A DNA stretch of 64,000 nt from Methanofollis tationis (lineage in GTDB: Archaea > Halobacteriota > Methanomicrobia > Methanomicrobiales > Methanofollaceae), in assembly GCF_013377755.1 (NCBI RefSeq), contig NZ_JABXWR010000001.1:124001-188000 (forward strand), read 5' to 3'. The position numbers and the translations under genes are program-made. Below, one piece after another: positions 59,331 through 64,000 of this stretch (position 1 is the first letter of the stretch; each line of letters begins with the position of its first letter). The notes under the pieces are model-generated. The model searched no databases, was not told the DNA's origin, and was given only the letters and a program-made list of their open reading frames with translations.

Positions 59331-61936
59331 CGCCCCTCCTCCCCTGCAATCCGTTTGAGGTCATAGATCTTCTCGAGGGCGGTCCGCGGCGTCAGGGTGT
59401 CGGGGTCGAGTTTCTTGAGTTCCTCGACGACCGGGCTTTGCCGCGTCACCGGGCTGTCGCTGATCAGGAGCATCTGGGTGTAGCGCCGCCCCTTCGCGTC
59501 GGGAGACGATACGGCGTCGGCGGTCTCCTGCAGGATCTTCTCGGCCCGCTGGGTCACCTTCGCCGGCACGCCCGCGAGGCGGGCGACATGGATGCCGTAA
59601 CTCTTGTCGGTGGCGCCTGGGATGATCTTTCTGAGGAACACCACGTCCGACCCGGTCTCCTTGACGGCGAAATGGTAATTTTTCACGCGCTTCAACGAGC
59701 CCTCCACGTCGATTAACTGGTGGAAGTGCGTGGCGAACAGGGTCCTGGGCCCTTTGCCCCTGCTGCCGTGGAGGTACTCGAGCACGGCCTTTGCGATCGA
59801 ATACCCGTCGATCGTGCTGGTCCCCCGCCCGATCTCGTCCAGGACCACGAGGCTTTGCTCGGTGACGTTGTTGAGGATGTTGGCGAGTTCCTGCATCTCG
59901 ACCATGAAGGTGCTCCGCCCGCTCGAGAGGTCGTCCGAGGCCCCGACGCGGGTGAAGACGCGGTCCACGAGGCCGATCGAGGCATAGGAGGCCGGCACGA
60001 AACTCCCCATCTGGGCCATGACGGTGATCAGGGCGACGGCCCGCATATAGGTGGACTTGCCGGCCATGTTCGCCCCGGTGATGATGAGGATCTGGTCGCC
60101 CTCGCTATCGAGGAGGGTGTCGTTGGGGATGAACGTCCCGGCGGTCTTCTCCTCGACGACCGGGTGGCGCCCGTCCCTGATGACCGTCTTGAGGCCGTCG
60201 TAGAGTTCGGGGCGGACGTAGGCGTTCCTGAGGGCGACGTCGGCGAGGGCGGCGTGGAGGTCGAGGACGCCCACCGCCCGTGCGGTCTCCTGGAAGGCGG
60301 CGACCGAAGCGGCGAGCGTGCCGAGGAGGCCGGCGAAGAGTTCGGCCTCAAGGGAGAGGAGACGCTCGTCGGCGCTGGCGATGAGGGCCTCCTTCTCTTT
60401 CAGGGCCGGCGTCGTGAACCGCTCGCCGTTGGCCGTCGTCTGCCGGCGGTCGTAATCGTCAGGCACCAGGTGGAGGTTCGGCTTCGTGATCTCGATGGTG
60501 TAGCCGAAGACGCGGTTGTACTTCACCTTCAGCGACTTGATCCCGGTCCGCTCCCGCTCTGTCTGCTGGAACTCGGCGATCCACGTCCGCCCTGAGCCGG
60601 AGAGCCGGTGCAGGTCGTCGAGTTCGGCGCTGTAGCCCTCCCTGATCGCTCCGCCGTTCTTCAGGCTGGCCGGGGGATCCTCGGCGATCGCCCGGTCGAT
60701 GAGGTCGATCACCCCGGCAAAGTCGCCGAGGCGGCCGAGGGCGTCCGTGATCTCGGCGGGCGCCTCTTCGGGGAAGAGGCCCCTGATCCCGGCGACGCAC
60801 CCGAGCGAGGCGGCGAGGGTGACCAGGTCGCGCGGGGTTGCGTTGCCGTAGGCGATCCTGCCGGCGATCCGCTCGATGTCGGCGCATTGCCTGAGGAGAT
60901 CCCGCAGGTCGGTGCGCACCGCCGTATTCCGGCAGAGGTAGTCGACGGCGTCGAGGCGGGCGTCGATCCGCGCCGCCGAGATGAGGGGGTTGACGAGGTG
61001 GCTGCGGAGGGTCCGGCTCCCCATCGCCGTCCTGGTGCGGTCGAGGACATGGAGGAGGGTGCCCTCCTTCCCCTCACCCCGGATCGTCTCGGTGATCTCG
61101 AGGTTTCGCAGGGTGATCGCATCCAGCATCATCCGGTCGGCCGGCGCCCTGACTGATAGGCCCGTGATATGGGAGAGGGCCGAGTACTGCGTCTCGGTCG
61201 CATAGGCGAGGGCGGCCCCGGCAGCCCTGACGGCAGCGTCGAGTCCGGCGCACCCGTAGCCGTCGAGGGAGAGCGCCCCGAAGTGGCCGAGGAGGAGGTC
61301 TTTGGCGGCGTTTTCGGCGAAGGCGTCCTCGCGGAACCGGGTGACGAGCACCTCCAGGTCGGCAAGGCGCCCCTCCAGGCCGTCAGGCAGGGCCGGGCCG
61401 ACGATGCACTCCTGCGGGCGGTAGCGCTCCACCTCAGAGAGGACGGCGGAGAAGTCCCGGTCGCCGGCGCACTCCTCCACGAAAAATTCTCCGGTTGAGA
61501 TGTCCAGGAATGCGAGCCCGAATTTCGGACCGTCAGGGCAGAGGGCCATCAGGTAGCGCGCTCCCGGCGAGGCGATCATCGAGGCGTCGATCACCGTGCC
61601 CGGCGTGATCACCCTGACCACGTCGCGCTTGACGATCCCCTTCGCCTTCTTCGGGTCCTCGATCTGCTCGCAGACGGCGACCCGGTAGCCCTTCGAGACC
61701 AGGCGCGCGATATAGGTCTCGGCCGCATGGTACGGGACGCCGGCGAGGGGCATCCTCTCGCCCTCCCGGTCCTTGCCGCGTGCCGTCAGCACGATATCGA
61801 GCTCCCGTGAGACGACCCCTGCGTCATCGCCGAACGTCTCGTAAAAGTCGCCCATGCGGAAAAAAATGATGCAGTCCGGATGTTTCTCCTTCATCGAATA
61901 GAACTGCCGCATGGCCGGGGTCATCTTCTCGATCAT
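59327..61936 (-). CDS. mutS: DNA mismatch repair protein MutS
   Basis: A 869-residue mismatch-recognition ATPase of the bacterial MutS1 type. The mismatch-wedge F-x-E is Phe31-Tyr-Glu33 in RMGDFYETFGDDA; connector, lever and clamp domains follow. The ATPase has ITGANMAGKSTYMRAVALI, VVLDEIGRGTSTIDGYSIA and LFATHFHQLI. A helix-turn-helix C-terminus completes it (SYGIHVARLAGVPAKVTQRA). First gene of mutS-mutL. MutSL is patchy in archaea and is regarded as acquired from bacteria. Confidence 0.96.
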   Translation of the reverse strand: MIEKMTPAMRQFYSMKEKHPDCIIFFRMGDFYETFGDDAGVVSRELDIVLTARGKDREGERMPLAGVPYHAAETYIARLVSKGYRVAVCEQIEDPKKAKGIVKRDVVRVITPGTVIDASMIASPGARYLMALCPDGPKFGLAFLDISTGEFFVEECAGDRDFSAVLSEVERYRPQECIVGPALPDGLEGRLADLEVLVTRFREDAFAENAAKDLLLGHFGALSLDGYGCAGLDAAVRAAGAALAYATETQYSALSHITGLSVRAPADRMMLDAITLRNLEITETIRGEGKEGTLLHVLDRTRTAMGSRTLRSHLVNPLISAARIDARLDAVDYLCRNTAVRTDLRDLLRQCADIERIAGRIAYGNATPRDLVTLAASLGCVAGIRGLFPEEAPAEITDALGRLGDFAGVIDLIDRAIAEDPPASLKNGGAIREGYSAELDDLHRLSGSGRTWIAEFQQTERERTGIKSLKVKYNRVFGYTIEITKPNLHLVPDDYDRRQTTANGERFTTPALKEKEALIASADERLLSLEAELFAGLLGTLAASVAAFQETARAVGVLDLHAALADVALRNAYVRPELYDGLKTVIRDGRHPVVEEKTAGTFIPNDTLLDSEGDQILIITGANMAGKSTYMRAVALITVMAQMGSFVPASYASIGLVDRVFTRVGASDDLSSGRSTFMVEMQELANILNNVTEQSLVVLDEIGRGTSTIDGYSIAKAVLEYLHGSRGKGPRTLFATHFHQLIDVEGSLKRVKNYHFAVKETGSDVVFLRKIIPGATDKSYGIHVARLAGVPAKVTQRAEKILQETADAVSSPDAKGRRYTQMLLISDSPVTRQSPVVEELKKLDPDTLTPRTALEKIYDLKRIAGEEGR

Positions 61937-61994
61937 TCTGTATGAAGTCCACCGCCATGCTAAAAGGAGTTTCTTTCGTCGGATCCTGTCCTCG

Positions 61995-62339
61995 TTATCC
62001 GCCCCCGAAGACCTTCTTTTTCAGGATATCGTACGCCTCAGAGGCGATCTCCCTGACATCGTCGTCCTCGTCCCGGATCGCCTCCAGCAGGGGGCGCTGG
62101 CCCCGTATGTCGCCGATCTGACCGAGCGCCCATGCTGCTTTTTTTCTGACACGGGGGTCGGGGTCCTTCATCGCCGCGATCAGGGGCTCGACCGCACGCT
62201 CGTCGCCGATCCTGCCGAGGGCGTCGGCAGCACCCCAGCGGTACTCGGGGCGCTCGTGGCTGAGGTTCTTGAGGAACGCCGCCACCATCATCTCCCGCTC
62301 GGCCGCCCGCCGGTCGGCCTCTTCGCCGCTCATACCCAT
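61995..62339 (-). CDS. HEAT-repeat protein
   Basis: A 114-residue protein made of two to three PBS-lyase-type HEAT repeats: YRWGAADALGRIGDERAVEPLIAAM and RVRKKAAWALGQIGDIRGQRPLLEAI, then VREIASEAYDILKKKVF. Probably a small protein-binding scaffold. ATG 62337-62339 has GAGGG 6 bp upstream; ATG 62333 is also possible. The partner is unknown. Confidence 0.85.
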   Translation of the reverse strand: MGMSGEEADRRAAEREMMVAAFLKNLSHERPEYRWGAADALGRIGDERAVEPLIAAMKDPDPRVRKKAAWALGQIGDIRGQRPLLEAIRDEDDDVREIASEAYDILKKKVFGGG

Positions 62340-62428
62340 ACCCTGCCCTCTCTGTCGGCCCCCCACAAAAAACCCGCGGCCGGGAAGGACTATTATGGAA
62401 ACCGTCTATTGGATCATGAGGATCCATC

Positions 62429-62902
62429 ATGGACACACACCCAGAAGGAACAAAGGTCGTCCTCCATACCACCATGGGAGACGTCACCATCCAGCTCTAC
62501 GGCGACATGCCGGTCACCGCAGGAAACTTTGAAAAACTCGTGAAGGACGGCTTTTACAACGGCGTCATCTTCCACCGCGTCATCCCGAATTTCATGATCC
62601 AGGGCGGCGACCCGACCGGCACCGGCACGGGCGGACCCGGCTATGCGATCAGGGACGAGTTCTCCTCCTCCAACCGGAACGACCGCGGCACGATCTCGAT
62701 GGCGAACGCCGGCCCGAACACCGGCGGCTCCCAGTTCTTCATCAACCTGGTGGACAACAACTACCTCGACCGCCAGCACCCGGTCTTCGGCAGGGTGATC
62801 GCGGGCATGGACGTCGTCGATGCCATCGGCAAGGTGCCGACCGGCCGCCAGGACCGGCCGCGCACCGAGGTTGCGATCGTCACGGCCGAGGTCGTGGCAT
62901 AA
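62429..62902 (+). CDS. Cyclophilin-type peptidyl-prolyl isomerase
   Basis: A 157-residue cytosolic cyclophilin accelerating proline cis-trans isomerisation. Marks: VVLHTTMGDVTIQLYGDMPV, N-F-E-K-L-V-K-D-G-F-Y-N-G-V-I-F-H-R-V-I, FMIQGGDPTGTGTGGPGY, ANAGPNTGGSQFFINL and HPVFGRVIAGMDVVD. The active-site Arg and Phe positions are kept. Length is typical of the single-domain archaeal form. Confidence 0.95.
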   Translation: MDTHPEGTKVVLHTTMGDVTIQLYGDMPVTAGNFEKLVKDGFYNGVIFHRVIPNFMIQGGDPTGTGTGGPGYAIRDEFSSSNRNDRGTISMANAGPNTGGSQFFINLVDNNYLDRQHPVFGRVIAGMDVVDAIGKVPTGRQDRPRTEVAIVTAEVVA

Positions 62903-62906
62903 ACAC

Positions 62907-63326
62907 TCACGCTTTTTCTCTCATCTCGAACCAGACCGGGTCCCTGCAGTCGATCTCCCCCATATAGTTGATCGTGATCTCCTCGCCTGCCGCGATCGGG
63001 CGGCACGCCGTGACCATGACCGTCCCCGCGGCAAAATTGCGCACGTGGTCGGCGTTTGGACGGTAAGAGTGGTTGTAGAGCGACCCGAACCCGAGGGCGA
63101 TCGCGCACCCATCGTCCCCCTCTCCCCAGGCAAAATAGTAGTTGAAGAGTTCGGTCCGGTCCAGGAGGGTCGCCGCCTCAGCCCCGCCGCAGACGATCAC
63201 CGGGCAGACCTCGATCTCCTCGCCCGGCGCATACGCCCGTGCGGCAAAGACGCCGCGGCCGCGCCCCGCGGTGAGGCCGACGTAGATCGCCGGCCGCTCA
63301 ATGCAGAGTTCTTTTTCCGGTTCCAT
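62907..63326 (-). CDS. SET-domain protein (putative lysine methyltransferase)
   Basis: A 139-residue SET domain, stand-alone. Marks: GRGRGVFAARAYAPGEEIEVCPV at the start, LGFGSLYNHSYRPNADHVRN (the SAM-binding N-H-S pair), and AAGEEITINYMGE with the catalytic-type Tyr near the end. ATG 63324-63326 is used; the frame is open from 63395. A target lysine on a chromatin or other protein is likely by family, but unproved. It faces the cyclophilin gene (4 bp apart, convergent). Confidence 0.88.
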   Translation of the reverse strand: MEPEKELCIERPAIYVGLTAGRGRGVFAARAYAPGEEIEVCPVIVCGGAEAATLLDRTELFNYYFAWGEGDDGCAIALGFGSLYNHSYRPNADHVRNFAAGTVMVTACRPIAAGEEITINYMGEIDCRDPVWFEMREKA

Positions 63327-63422
63327 TGCAGTAGTGAGAGATCGCACTCCAGGGAGATGAAGGTGGCGGCCTACCCCCATCCTCACGTTTATCATCCCGG
63401 CTCTGAAATTTTATAGTGATAT

Positions 63423-63791
63423 ATGGATGTAAATTTCAAGCGCTACGGGCTCTACCTGGTCAGGTGGCAGCTCTCCACCCCCATCCTCGCCGGCGTGCTC
63501 ATCATTCTCGCCACCATGGATGCCCTCATCGCCACCATCATTGCCAACCTCATCGGCGGTCTCATCTTCTTCTGGGTCGACCGCTTCATCTTCACCTCGA
63601 AAGTGCTCGACGCCCAGTGGGAAGTAAAGGACAACATCGCCTGCGTCGACTGCGGTAAGGTCTGCCGGGGATACCGCCTGGTAAAGACGCCGAACTACGA
63701 CAAGACCGACGATAGGGAGCCGGAGTTTCGGTGCGAGGAGTGCTCCCGGAAGAAGTCCGAGGAACTCAGAAAACGCGGCGTCAAACTCTAA
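63423..63791 (+). CDS. Small membrane protein with zinc-ribbon-like tail
   Basis: A 122-residue protein with one or two membrane helices (residues about 18-58: LAGVLIILATMDALIATIIA, NLIGGLIFFWVDRFIF). The cytosolic tail holds two Cys pairs, CVDCGKVCRGYR and RCEECSRK, that could bind zinc. I do not know the family. A GtrA-like VDRFIF end to the membrane part is suggestive of flippase-like short proteins but not convincing. A T-run follows the stop. Confidence 0.75.
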   Translation: MDVNFKRYGLYLVRWQLSTPILAGVLIILATMDALIATIIANLIGGLIFFWVDRFIFTSKVLDAQWEVKDNIACVDCGKVCRGYRLVKTPNYDKTDDREPEFRCEECSRKKSEELRKRGVKL

Positions 63792-63799
63792 ACCCCTCC

Positions 63800-63806
63800 T
63801 TTTTTT
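63800..63806 (+). terminator. Oligo-T terminator
   Basis: Seven T's shortly after the stop of the small membrane protein gene, 24 bp before the next start codon. Confidence 0.4.
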
Positions 63807-63830
63807 ACCCTCCTGCCCCCACTCTTTCTG

Positions 63831-64000
63831 ATGAGGCTCCTCTCCTGGAACGTGAACGGGATCAGATCGGTCCACAAGAAAGGGTTCTGCGAATGGTTCG
63901 GTCGGGAATCACCTGACATCCTCTGCATCCAGGAGACAAAGGCGCAGGAGGAGCAGATCCCGCCGGAGATCCAGTCCCCTCCGGGCTATCACGCCTACTT
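63831..64000 (+). CDS. xth: Exodeoxyribonuclease III (5' part only)
   Basis: Start of an AP-endonuclease/exonuclease III family gene, cut by the window edge after 56 residues. [19 protein letters not shown] has the first metal-site Asn, and [16 protein letters not shown] the catalytic Glu. Acts in base-excision repair by cleaving next to abasic sites. The start ATG follows a T-rich terminator and has no strong Shine-Dalgarno. Confidence 0.93.
   Translation, partial: MRLLSWNVNGIRSVHKKGFCEWFGRESPDILCIQETKAQEEQIPPEIQSPPGYHAY

Overview
The window reads as a GC-rich (about 60 % by eye) chromosome segment of a methanogenic archaeon, most likely order Methanomicrobiales (Methanofollis/Methanoculleus-like). 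This is inferred from protein families, not from a marker gene: a DUF2115 protein, the TusA-DsrE-IscS-IscU sulfur set with a desulfurase that lacks the PLP lysine, an AbrB-PhoU fusion beside a pst operon, a SelB-like G-domain relic, ADP-forming acyl-CoA synthetase, TATA-like promoters, a tRNA without encoded CCA, and oligo-T terminators.

Layout. 1-10 kb: UvrD-type helicase (cut by the window edge), an unknown protein, a small RHH-like regulator with a palindromic operator, CutA, a frameshifted glutamate dehydrogenase, a radical SAM enzyme with a blue-copper lipoprotein, YigZ, DUF2115, PrxQ and a Usp-Usp-GNAT fusion. 10.5-18.7 kb: flavoprotein, SagB-type oxidoreductase, MFS exporter, FKBP, methyltransferase, then an Rsb-like partner-switching cassette (STAS, 5TM-SpoIIE phosphatase, HATPase, STAS plus an unrecognised domain). 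18.7-28 kb: fasciclin, a metallo-beta-lactamase fused to a kinase-like tail, ketopantoate reductase, the sulfur-transfer operon, GDPD and a REC-PAS-histidine kinase. 28-38 kb: a region of damaged transporter genes. A GntP-like gene is interrupted by a 312-bp MITE with an 8-bp target duplication, a SLC13-like gene is deletion-scarred, and a P-type ATPase N-terminus is fused in frame to a sodium symporter. An intact PadR/ABC operon also lies here. 38-45 kb: V4R-like and secreted proteins, tRNA-Thr, a Cys-cluster protein, a second MITE, rfbB-rfbA and a thioredoxin. 44-50 kb: the phosphate regulon. 50-64 kb: an IS256-family element sitting inside an intergenic repeat, DUF389, CorA, ADP-forming acyl-CoA synthetase, SelB-like protein, MutL-MutS, HEAT, cyclophilin, SET, a small membrane protein and the start of exonuclease III.

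A modular GC-rich intergenic repeat family recurs at about 10.1-10.5, 21.3-21.9, 28.5-28.7, 40.9-41.1, 49.8-50.3 plus 51.6-51.8 (one copy split by the IS) and 57.0-57.6 kb. Its core has a hairpin whose loop-closing pair differs in a compensatory way between copies. The strongest leads are this repeat family and the MITEs that carry its core, the ATPase-symporter chimera, the partner-switching cassette with its new C-terminal domain, and several single-lesion genes. Most of the remainder is ordinary housekeeping.
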